DNA of 49,337 nucleotides from Planctomycetaceae bacterium. GTDB taxonomy: Bacteria > Planctomycetota > Phycisphaerae > Phycisphaerales > UBA1924. The translations under genes and the position numbers were made by a program. Position 1 is the stretch's first letter; the number at the start of each line of letters is the position of its first letter. The notes beneath the pieces are model-generated. The model was not told the DNA's origin. It saw only the letters and a program-made list of their open reading frames with translations, and did no database searches. The stretch is from positions 1 to 49,337 of the forward strand of contig JAIYDA010000088.1 of NCBI GenBank assembly GCA_027487735.1, read 5' to 3'. Shown one piece after another: positions 30,837 through 38,670 of this stretch.

Positions 30837-32288
30837 ATGAGCCAGCAAGCAACGCTTTCCGCTCGATTCACCTTCCGTAGCTGCACGACCCCGCTCGCCC
30901 TTCTCGCGCTCGCGACCGTTGTCGGATGCGGCGGGCCCTCACTCAGGATCATGGCCGAGCCGGCGGACGCAAGGATCACCGCGAAGCAGGGTGGGCGCGT
31001 CTTGGTCGAGGGCAAGCCGAGCCCAGCTTCCGTCAGCGCGACGTTCGACAACGGCCCGATCAGCCTCGAAGTGCTGCCCGGGCCGTCGATCAGCGAGCGT
31101 TACGTCGCCGTGACCCGCACGGTCGACGCAAGCCAGTTTGCCTCGCTTCCTGTCGTGAGCGGCGAGACCCGCAGCCTCACCGTCAAGCTCGACGAGCGTG
31201 ACTTTGTGAACGTCGTCTTCGTTGACGTCGTGATCGATCCTGAGAACGGCCTCGTCGGCCTCGCAAGCCGCGCCCGCGCCATGAAGAGCACCGCCGAAGA
31301 GGGTGGGCGTCCCCCGAGCAAGATCGTGGACCTCGACAGCGGCCTTGGCCTGCGCGGAGTAGCAATCTCGCCCGATGGCAATCGCATGGTGTTCTCTCTT
31401 GCCACGCTCCGGAATGCGGGGCAGATCCGCCTCGATGACTCGTTCATCGCCAGCCCTGATGCAACCAAGGCACTGTCGCTGCAGAAGTCCAACCTGCGGG
31501 CGATCAACCTGGCAGGCGGCGGCGTGGAGCAGCTCACCACCGACTCGTTCATCGACAGCGATCCTGCCTTTACCTCGGACGGGAAGGGCATCCTGATGGC
31601 GAGCAACCGCCGCCGTGCGAACTCTGCCGACATTCTCCGCATCAGCAGCCTCGCTCGCGGGGGCGGCATTCAGGACATCTACACCGATCGCACGCGCGGT
31701 GGGCGCGTCGCGAACATCTCGCAAGGAGCCTCTGGCCTGACGGCCTTCTGCCTCTATCCACAGGGCGGAGACCCGCAGATCTGGACAATCGGCGGCGAGA
31801 GCGGCTTTCCGACCGAGCTTGGTCAGGGTGTCAACCCGGCCATTTCGCCAGATGGCAATCGCATCGCCTTCGTCCGCGACGGCGACATCTATGTGATGAA
31901 CAGCGATGGCACCGGCGCAACCCAGCTCACGTTTGATGCGGGGCAGATCCTCCGCCGCACCGATGAGTTCCTGACGAAGAACGGCGACAGCATCGAACGC
32001 GCGCTCTGGACTTCGCAACGCAAGTACTTCCAGGCGAACTCCTCGCCCGCATGGAGCCCCGATGGTCGCGCAATCGCCTTTACCAGCAGCCGCAGCGTCG
32101 ACTCCGACGGTCGTCCGAACGAAGACATCTACGTCGTCAACCTCGACGGCGGCGAGCCTCGCCAGCTCACCACCAACCGCTCGACCGACCGCACCCCGGT
32201 CTTCTCGCCTGACGGCCAGAGCCTCTACTTTGTGAGCAACCGCGGCGGCAACTGGGCGATCTGGCGCACGCCCGTGGCCGACCGCTAA
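30837..32288 (+). CDS. TolB-like beta-propeller lipoprotein
   Basis: 483 aa. Signal peptide with lipobox VVGC (Cys31). Residues 35-125 form a small beta domain resembling a PEGA-like fold (LRIMAEPADARITAKQGG). The C-terminal region (about 160-480) has WD40-like/PD40 blades of the TolB type, such as AISPDGNRMVFSL, PAISPDGNRIAFVRDGDIYV, PAWSPDGRAIAFTSSRS and PVFSPDGQSLYFVSNRGG. In Gram-negative bacteria TolB acts in the periplasm with Pal in envelope constriction; no other tol genes are here, so this may be a related propeller. GGAG about 11 bases before the ATG. A strong terminator follows. Confidence 0.87.
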   Translation: MSQQATLSARFTFRSCTTPLALLALATVVGCGGPSLRIMAEPADARITAKQGGRVLVEGKPSPASVSATFDNGPISLEVLPGPSISERYVAVTRTVDASQFASLPVVSGETRSLTVKLDERDFVNVVFVDVVIDPENGLVGLASRARAMKSTAEEGGRPPSKIVDLDSGLGLRGVAISPDGNRMVFSLATLRNAGQIRLDDSFIASPDATKALSLQKSNLRAINLAGGGVEQLTTDSFIDSDPAFTSDGKGILMASNRRRANSADILRISSLARGGGIQDIYTDRTRGGRVANISQGASGLTAFCLYPQGGDPQIWTIGGESGFPTELGQGVNPAISPDGNRIAFVRDGDIYVMNSDGTGATQLTFDAGQILRRTDEFLTKNGDSIERALWTSQRKYFQANSSPAWSPDGRAIAFTSSRSVDSDGRPNEDIYVVNLDGGEPRQLTTNRSTDRTPVFSPDGQSLYFVSNRGGNWAIWRTPVADR

Positions 32289-32317
32289 CAGCGCTGCACG
32301 CCAACGCGTTGAGCCCT

Positions 32318-32346
32318 CGCCGCGTGCATTTGCACGCGGCGTTTTT
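32318..32346 (+). terminator. Rho-independent terminator after the TolB-like gene
   Basis: Perfect 11-bp stem CGCCGCGTGCA / TGCACGCGGCG closed by a short TT/ATTT loop and followed by TTTTT. Confidence 0.92.
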
Positions 32347-32386
32347 CTGCGCAGCCAAAGGGTGGAACACCGCCTCGCCCGCGCCC

Positions 32387-33019
32387 TCACCCCGCCATCA
32401 TCGCGCCCCCGCCGCACGCGCCGCACAGCGAGCCCTTCGCACTCGCAGCGTCGCACACACCATCGCAGCGTGCGCACAGCCTGTGCATCTCGCGATGCCC
32501 CTCAAACACCTCGCGCCCGTCCCACGCTGCGCCGCAATCTTCGCAGGTGGCAAGCCCGCTCGCGCAGCTGCGCGTCAGCCTGCCCAGGCACCCCGCGCAC
32601 ACGCCGTGCGAGAGCACGCAGATGCGCCGCACCTCTGGCGTTGCATTCACTGTCATGCCCAGGCACGCGCCCACGATGCCCAGCAGCCCCGCAACGCCAA
32701 GCCCCGCCACCACGCCATCGGGCGTGCCATCATGCAGCACCAGCACGCCCGTGTACGCCACGCACGCGAGCGCGATGCCCGCAACGACCACGCCTCGCCG
32801 CCGCCGCGCCGCAAGCCGCCACAACTGCCCGCGCACCTCGCGCACGAGCGCCCAGCGGTGCTCGCGCCGATGCACTGGCACGCCCCGCATCGCAACCCCC
32901 AGCACGCGCTGGGGCTTGCCCAGCGCATCGTGCGTGCCGCGCAGCTCGCGCGAGAGCTCACGCACGTGCCCGGCGATGCTCGTGGGAGCGGGCGGATATG
33001 GAGTGATCACCACACGCAT
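32387..33019 (-). CDS. Membrane protein with C-terminal Cys-rich zinc-ribbon-like region
   Basis: 210 aa, unrecognised. Residues 1-75 are basic and soluble, ending in RRRRG. Two hydrophobic segments follow (about 79-96 VVVAGIALACVAYTGVLVL and 104-122 VVAGLGVAGLLGIVGACLG). Residues about 135-205 contain at least eleven Cys, mostly as CxxC pairs (GVCAGC, CEDC, CARC, CGAC) with interspersed His, as in zinc ribbons. Both soluble parts probably face the cytoplasm, the helices forming a hairpin. This looks like a metal-structured membrane adaptor, but no function can be assigned. ATG 33019 has GGAAG eight bases upstream. It is convergent with the TolB-like gene. Confidence 0.65.
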   Translation of the reverse strand: MRVVITPYPPAPTSIAGHVRELSRELRGTHDALGKPQRVLGVAMRGVPVHRREHRWALVREVRGQLWRLAARRRRGVVVAGIALACVAYTGVLVLHDGTPDGVVAGLGVAGLLGIVGACLGMTVNATPEVRRICVLSHGVCAGCLGRLTRSCASGLATCEDCGAAWDGREVFEGHREMHRLCARCDGVCDAASAKGSLCGACGGGAMMAG

Positions 33020-33295
33020 GCAAGGTTCTTCCGACGAGGGCTCCAACTTCCGGGGGGCTCCAGCTTCGATCGCGTGATTTGGCATGCCGCTGCGGGCAGC
33101 AACACACCGCCCGCTGCGCAACACTGGCCGACGCCCCCACTATGCACCACGCGCGGCATCCTTGCCCGCGTGCGTGCCGCCTCGCGACCCATCCCGCTGC
33201 CAGCCACGCCGCTCGCACCGCCTTTGCCATCTGCGCTCGCACGCTTTGCCCTGTCCAAGGCCCCAAAACCACGCCTCCCGACCTACCCTCCGGGC

Positions 33296-34441
33296 ATGAC
33301 AGCCCGCGGCGCACGACGCGCCCCCGCACCACGCGCGACCACCTCCAACGCCGCTTCCAAGGCCCAACCCAGAGCCAGGACTCAACCGCGCGCCGAACCC
33401 ACCCTCGCCGTCGCGCCCCACACCTTCGCCCGCACCATCGTGCGCGAGGAGGCCGCGGCCCTCACGCGCCTCGCGGCATCGCTCGATGCCGCATTCGACG
33501 AGGCCGTCACCCTCATCGTCCGCTGCGCCAACGAGGGCGGCACCGTGCTCGTGACGGGCCTGGGCAAGAGCGGGCACGTGGGCGCGAAGATCAGCGCGAC
33601 CTTCGCCAGCCTGGGCATCACCAGCCACAGCGTGCACCCCAGCGAGGCAGCCCACGGCGACCTCGGGCGCTTCCGCCCAAACGACGTGGTCATCGCAATC
33701 TCAAACTCCGGTGAGACCGAAGAAGTCGTGAACCTCGCCGCGATCCTGCAGCAAGATGGCCTGCCCATCATCGCCATCACCGGTCAGCAAAGGCAAGCAA
33801 AGGTGCCCAGCAGTCTCGCGCGCCTCAGCCGCGTGCACCTGCCCCTCTGCCTGCGCAAGGAGGCGGGCGCGCCAGAGTTTGTCGCGCCAACCAGCAGCAC
33901 GACCGCGACCATCGCCCTGGGCGATGCCCTCGCCCTCGCCTGCGCCCGCGCACGGCACTTCACACGCAGCGACTTTGCCAAGCGCCACCCGGGCGGCACG
34001 CTGGGCGGCATGCTCCGCCGCGTGACCGACGTCATGCGCTGGCGCGCTGGCGGCAACCTCCCACTCATCGATGCACGCTGCACCATTCAGCAGGCGCTCG
34101 CGCAGGCCGCGAGCGCGGGCCGCCGCCCCGGCGCGCTCGTGCTCATCCACGCGAGCACGGGCACGCTCGCGGGCATCTTTACCGATGGCGACCTCCGCCG
34201 CCTCGTGCTCGCGAGCGGCCCGGGCGACGCGATGCTGCAGCGTCCGATCTCGAGCGTGATGACCAAGTCGCCGCGCACGCTGCAAGAGAGCGCCACGCTG
34301 CGCGACGCCGTGCTGCTCTTCCGCCAGTTTCGTCAGGATGAAGCCCCGGTGGTGAACGACGCGGGCAAGCCCGTGGGCATGCTCGACGTGCAAGACCTTG
34401 TTGCCCTGCGCCTCATCCAAGACGACGGGAGCGAGCGATGA
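33296..34441 (+). CDS. kdsD: Arabinose-5-phosphate isomerase (KpsF/GutQ/KdsD)
   Basis: It converts ribulose-5-phosphate to arabinose-5-phosphate, the first step to KDO of lipopolysaccharide. 381 aa, with an Arg/Ala/Pro-rich N-terminal extension of about 45 residues beyond the usual. SIS domain about 50-240: VLVTGLGKSGHVGAKISATF, HPSEAAHGDLG, VIAISNSGETEEV, and FAKRHPGGTLG near its end. Two CBS domains follow (about 250-378; TDGDLRRLVL, PVVNDAGKPVGMLDVQDL). Start: the ATG at 33296; 276 bases separate it from the divergent zinc-ribbon gene. It overlaps the next gene (ATGA), which fits an LPS operon. Confidence 0.93.
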   Translation: MTARGARRAPAPRATTSNAASKAQPRARTQPRAEPTLAVAPHTFARTIVREEAAALTRLAASLDAAFDEAVTLIVRCANEGGTVLVTGLGKSGHVGAKISATFASLGITSHSVHPSEAAHGDLGRFRPNDVVIAISNSGETEEVVNLAAILQQDGLPIIAITGQQRQAKVPSSLARLSRVHLPLCLRKEAGAPEFVAPTSSTTATIALGDALALACARARHFTRSDFAKRHPGGTLGGMLRRVTDVMRWRAGGNLPLIDARCTIQQALAQAASAGRRPGALVLIHASTGTLAGIFTDGDLRRLVLASGPGDAMLQRPISSVMTKSPRTLQESATLRDAVLLFRQFRQDEAPVVNDAGKPVGMLDVQDLVALRLIQDDGSER

Positions 34442-37400
34442 CGCGCCAGCCGCGCACGCGCGCCAACGCCTCAAAGAAAGGCCTGCTCCTCGCCCTGGGC
34501 GTGGGCGCAGCACTGGTGCTCAGCATCGCGGGCGTTGCGGTCTTCAACTCGCTGCGTGCAGCCCCCGCAGCAGCTCCAGCGCCCGCGCAAGAGCCCACCG
34601 CACTCACCGTCGCGCCCGACGCTTCTGCCCTCGCGCCCACGGGCCCCGGCGCGAGCGCGCAAGGTGCCGAGTTCTTTGCCCAGCTCTTTGATCGCAGCGA
34701 CCCCACGCGCATCGAGGCCGACATCCGGGCCGATCGCTCGCGCCCGCTCGATGCTCGCACGCAGGAGCTCACGCGTCCCGTCGCGTGGGTCGCGCTGCGC
34801 GATGGCAGGCTCATCTATGCCAAGGCCCAGCGCGGGCAGGTTCGCCTCTCGCGAGACAGCCGGGCCGCGAGCCTCGAGACGGGCGAGCTCGAGGGCGACG
34901 TGCTCGTGCTCATCTTCGCGGCGGGCGTGAAGAACCCCGACCCGGAGGCCACGCCCGCCCTCGCACGCCTCACGACCGATGCGCTCACGATCGACTGGAG
35001 CCAGGGCGAGCTGCGCGTGCCGCACACGCTGCTCGCGCAGCTGGACCAGATTCGCTTCGAAGGGTCCGACGTCACCGCGCGCTTCGACCCGCTGAGCAAC
35101 AGCCTGCTCTTCGCGCACGTCGCGAGCACCAAGCGCCTCTCCATCGCGCCGCGCTCGGTGCGGGCGTTGCAGAACGAGGGCCAAACGCAAGCCCAGAATC
35201 AAGCCCAGAACCCCAACCAGAGCCAAGCCCAGAACCAAACCCCATCGCAGCCGCAAGCAGCGCCCGAAACCCCCAGTCTGCTCCGCACCGAGGACCTCTT
35301 CCGCCTCACCGCCTCGGGCAGCGTTCGTGTGCAGCAGGGTGATCGCTCCCTCAGCGCCCCGCAGCTCAGCGCGTGGCTGCGCTTGATGGACGGCGCACTA
35401 CCCCGCCCACTCGCCACGGCGAGCGCCGCCGAGCCGAGTGGGCAGGCAGGGCCCGCGACCAGCGAACCTGGCGCAACGCCCATCGCACCGCCTGCTCGCC
35501 CAGACCAAGCACCAGCAACTTCGACAGCAATCGCATCAAGCGCCTCGCCCGACGCGCAGGACGCCCCCGTCGAAGCCCGCTGGACGGGCCCGCTCGAAGT
35601 CCGCCGCCTGCCCACCGCGCCCGACGAGCTCGCGAGCGACGACCTCTTTCTTGCTGCATCCAGCGACGATGCCTCCACACGCGTCACGCTTGCCGACGAT
35701 GCCGCAGGCCTCACCGCCCACGGCGACCGCGTGCAAGTCGCGGGCACGCGGGGCGAGTTCACGCTCACGCGCGCGGGCGATGCCGCGCCGCTCAGCCAGC
35801 TGCTGGTGCGCGATCTGGGCTCGATGGACGCCGCGTCGCTGCGCATCAACCTGCCCGCGAACATGGCACAAGTCACAGGCCAAGGCACGCTCACGCTCAC
35901 TCGCAACGACGCCGGCGCGGCACCACTCGATGGTCTGCTGGGCCAGCCCAGTGTGCCCACGCCCGCGTTGGCAGCCAACTCCCAAGCAGGCACCATCTCG
36001 TGGTCGCGCGGTGCCGAGTTCACGTTCGTGCACGCAACCCCAGCGGGCAGCGCGAGCGACAGCCGCAGCAAGCGCTCGCTGCCCACCGCGCTCAGCAAGG
36101 CTCAGTTCGTGGGCGATGTCCGCGCCGAGAACGAGCAGGCGATCATCGAGGGCGACACGCTCATCACGCAGTTCGCGCCGCCCGCTCCTTCCGCGGGCTC
36201 GTCCGCAGCCGCGCCGCGCATCAGCGACGTGTGGGTGCAGGGCCAGGCCGCCATCCGCGCAAAGCCCACGCAATCGAGCGACCAGCCAGGCTGGCTGCGG
36301 GCCCAGCTTGTCTACGCCACGTTTACGAGCGGCCCCACGGGGCGTCCGCAGGCCCGCACGCTCACCGCCTCGGGCCAGGTGCGCGTCGAGCAGCAGAGCC
36401 AGAGCATCCGCAGCGACGAGCTTGCGATCACCTTCGTCGATGAAGCCGCGGCAAGGGCACAGCTCGCGCTCGCGGCTCGCGCGGGCGAGAGCACCGACGC
36501 GGCCGCCGACACAAGCCTTGCCCAAGCCCCAGGCCAATCTTCACCGCAGAACCCAGCGCCAGAAGCCACCCTCGCTCTGGGCAGCATCGCTCGCATCGAG
36601 GCAACGGGCAACGTCGATGTGCAAAGCCCGCGCGATGGCCTGCTCGCTCGGGGCCACGCCCTGGTCGCGCTGCCCGCACAGCGGCAGTACGTACTCACGA
36701 GCGAAGCCGCCGACCAGGCCTATGCGCCCGTGCTCGCGATCAAGGACGGCTCCAGCATCCGCGCTCCGCGCATCGCGATCGACGCGGGCACCAACGTGCT
36801 GCGCGCCGAAGGGCTGGGCACCGTCGCCTATGGCCTCGACAGCACCGCGGAGGGGCTGCCCGCAGATGGGCCTGCCGCACTCGGCTCGTTCACGAAGTTC
36901 TTCGAGGTGCGGCAGAACGAGGGCATCGCCGTGCTCGATGGGCAAGCCCGCGTGCACACGTCTACAGCTTCCGCACAGTTGCAAACGCTGGAGGCCCCGC
37001 GCCTCACGCTGCGCTTCGCCCCAGCAGCTGCCACTTCGCCCACCACAGCCCCAGCCGCCCCCGCCGGGCTCACAGCGCAGGTGCAGACCATCGAAGCCAT
37101 CGGAGATCCCGCCGACCCGCGCAGCGTGCGCCTCGCCCTGCGCACGCTCGCAAGCCCCTGCCAGGCCTGCTCGCCGCGCGAGCTGGTGCAGCTGGAGCCC
37201 GAGCAGCTTGCTGCCCAGCCCGCCTCGCAGCTGCTCGCGGTGGCAAGCAGCGCGATGCGGGCAAACGTTCCTGCGGGCACCGTCGACATCGACGCGCCGG
37301 GCACGCTGCGCGTCGCTGATTTGCAACGCAAGGAGGGTGCCGCGTCAACCCCTGAGCCCACTCCTGAGCCCACGCCCGAAGCCTCTCCCGAGGCACTCGC

Positions 37401-37947
37401 CGACGCATCGGGCAACCTCGCGAGCTTCCGCTGGTCGGGCTCGCTTCGCTTGCGCCAGGATGGAACTTCGCCCCAGCCCGCGCAAACCGGCACTCAGCCT
37501 GAGAGTGCAGCAAGGCCCACCGTGACAGCCCAGATGGAGGGCGACGTGCGCATGGTCCGCGTCGAGGCAACAGCCCTCAGCAACGATCCTGCCGTGGCGC
37601 AAGCCGCGCCGCGCACGGAGCTGACGTGCGAGCAGCTCATCGCGCAGTTTGGCGCATCGGCGCCACTGAACCTGCAACAGGGACAGCAGCAGGCCGAGTC
37701 CTCCGACCAGCTTCGCAGCGTGCAAGCCCTGCGCAGCGTGTGGGTGCGCAGCCAGGGGCGCGAGCTCACGTGCTCTGCCCTCGCCTTCGACCCCCAGCAG
37801 AGCCAGATCGACGCAACGGGCGAAGCCAATCTGCCCGTCGCGCTGAGCAACCCCGGGGGCACGCCCTTGCTCGCGCAGCGCGTGCTGTGGAACACGCGCA
37901 CGGGCCGCGTGGATGTGCTGCAACCCATCGTCACCGCCGCCCCATGA
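34438..37947 (+). CDS. Giant LptC/LptA (OstA)-like envelope protein
   Basis: 1169 aa. One N-terminal membrane helix (about 14-37, GLLLALGVGAALVLSIAGVA) anchors it, as in LptC. The periplasmic part consists of repeated beta-strand modules of the OstA/LptA type: phrases such as LTASGSVRVQQGDRSLSAPQ, LTASGQVRVEQQSQSIRSDE, IEATGNVDVQSPRDGLLARG and LTCSALAFDPQQSQIDATGE recur. These are the building blocks of the LPS-transport jelly roll. Low-complexity Gln/Asn/Pro linkers (about 245-275) and Pro/Glu repeats (TPEPTPEP, about 965) separate them. Typical LptA has ~180 aa and LptC ~190, so this could be a fused or multiplied bridge. ATGA overlaps on both sides tie it to kdsD and the TlyA-like gene. 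Confidence 0.7.
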   Translation: MTRQPRTRANASKKGLLLALGVGAALVLSIAGVAVFNSLRAAPAAAPAPAQEPTALTVAPDASALAPTGPGASAQGAEFFAQLFDRSDPTRIEADIRADRSRPLDARTQELTRPVAWVALRDGRLIYAKAQRGQVRLSRDSRAASLETGELEGDVLVLIFAAGVKNPDPEATPALARLTTDALTIDWSQGELRVPHTLLAQLDQIRFEGSDVTARFDPLSNSLLFAHVASTKRLSIAPRSVRALQNEGQTQAQNQAQNPNQSQAQNQTPSQPQAAPETPSLLRTEDLFRLTASGSVRVQQGDRSLSAPQLSAWLRLMDGALPRPLATASAAEPSGQAGPATSEPGATPIAPPARPDQAPATSTAIASSASPDAQDAPVEARWTGPLEVRRLPTAPDELASDDLFLAASSDDASTRVTLADDAAGLTAHGDRVQVAGTRGEFTLTRAGDAAPLSQLLVRDLGSMDAASLRINLPANMAQVTGQGTLTLTRNDAGAAPLDGLLGQPSVPTPALAANSQAGTISWSRGAEFTFVHATPAGSASDSRSKRSLPTALSKAQFVGDVRAENEQAIIEGDTLITQFAPPAPSAGSSAAAPRISDVWVQGQAAIRAKPTQSSDQPGWLRAQLVYATFTSGPTGRPQARTLTASGQVRVEQQSQSIRSDELAITFVDEAAARAQLALAARAGESTDAAADTSLAQAPGQSSPQNPAPEATLALGSIARIEATGNVDVQSPRDGLLARGHALVALPAQRQYVLTSEAADQAYAPVLAIKDGSSIRAPRIAIDAGTNVLRAEGLGTVAYGLDSTAEGLPADGPAALGSFTKFFEVRQNEGIAVLDGQARVHTSTASAQLQTLEAPRLTLRFAPAAATSPTTAPAAPAGLTAQVQTIEAIGDPADPRSVRLALRTLASPCQACSPRELVQLEPEQLAAQPASQLLAVASSAMRANVPAGTVDIDAPGTLRVADLQRKEGAASTPEPTPEPTPEASPEALADASGNLASFRWSGSLRLRQDGTSPQPAQTGTQPESAARPTVTAQMEGDVRMVRVEATALSNDPAVAQAAPRTELTCEQLIAQFGASAPLNLQQGQQQAESSDQLRSVQALRSVWVRSQGRELTCSALAFDPQQSQIDATGEANLPVALSNPGGTPLLAQRVLWNTRTGRVDVLQPIVTAAP

Positions 37948-38576
37948 GCGACGCATCTCCACAGCCGCAGCCCACCAAAAAGTTCGTCAGCCGAGGCGGG
38001 CTGAAGCTCGAGCACGCCCTGCACACCTTCGCCCTCTCCCCCGCGCAGCAAGTCTGCATCGACATGGGCGCCAGCACGGGCGGCTTTACCGATTGCCTTT
38101 TGCAGCACGGAGCCCTGCGTGTACACGCCATCGACACGGCCTATGGCGAGCTCGCCTGGACGCTGCGCAATGACCCACGCGTGGTCGTGATCGAACGCAC
38201 CAACGCCCTGCGCGCGGTGCCCGCCGAGCAAGCCGCGCTCGTGGTAGCCGACCTGGGCTGGACCACCCAGCGCCGCCTCGTGCCCGTGGCCCTCTCCTGG
38301 CTCGCGCCCGCACCCCTAGGCATCGTCACGCTCGTGAAGCCCCACTACGAGTGCAAAGACCTGGGCGAGCCCCTGCCCCGAGGCGGCATTCTGCCCGAGG
38401 ACCACGCCCTCGCCATCACCCAGCGCGTGCTCGAAGAACTCACCACCACATTGCCCCTCACCCTGCGCGGCCTCACGCCCTCGCCCCTGCTCGGCGGCGC
38501 AGCGGGAAGCGACAACAAATCCAAAGGCACCGGCAACCGCGAGTGGCTGGCTTGGCTCACGCCAAACGCGACCTAA
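37944..38576 (+). CDS. TlyA-like FtsJ-fold methyltransferase lacking the S4 domain
   Basis: 210 aa. Typical TlyA (16S/23S rRNA 2'-O-methyltransferase) starts with an S4 RNA-binding domain, then YVSRGGLKLxxAL and a Rossmann domain. Here residues 13-25 give KFVSRGGLKLEHA, followed by motif I CIDMGASTGGFTDCLL (about 39-54), VHAIDTAYGELAW, DPRVVVIERTN, and LVKPHYEC with the catalytic Lys of the K-D-K-E set. The S4 domain (~60 aa) is absent. ATG 37944 overlaps the OstA-like stop (ATGA). Family members without S4 may have another RNA target or need a partner. The last 35 residues are variable. Confidence 0.85.
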   Translation: MSDASPQPQPTKKFVSRGGLKLEHALHTFALSPAQQVCIDMGASTGGFTDCLLQHGALRVHAIDTAYGELAWTLRNDPRVVVIERTNALRAVPAEQAALVVADLGWTTQRRLVPVALSWLAPAPLGIVTLVKPHYECKDLGEPLPRGGILPEDHALAITQRVLEELTTTLPLTLRGLTPSPLLGGAAGSDNKSKGTGNREWLAWLTPNAT

Positions 38577-38603
38577 CCGCCACACTATCGATGCAAAGAA
38601 CCA

Positions 38604-38631
38604 CGAATGCCGCATGGCGAATCCCGAATGC
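38604..38631. repeat. STRR-like heptamer array G (4 units, CGAATGC type)
   Basis: CGAATGC, CGCATGG, CGAATCC, CGAATGC, preceded by an AACCACG unit. The gap separates the convergent TlyA-like and GT2-GT4 genes. It is the same family as array I in inverse orientation. Confidence 0.8.
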
Positions 38632-38670
38632 CTCGCCCTCCCATCGCCCTCCCAACACACCCCCTTCGCA

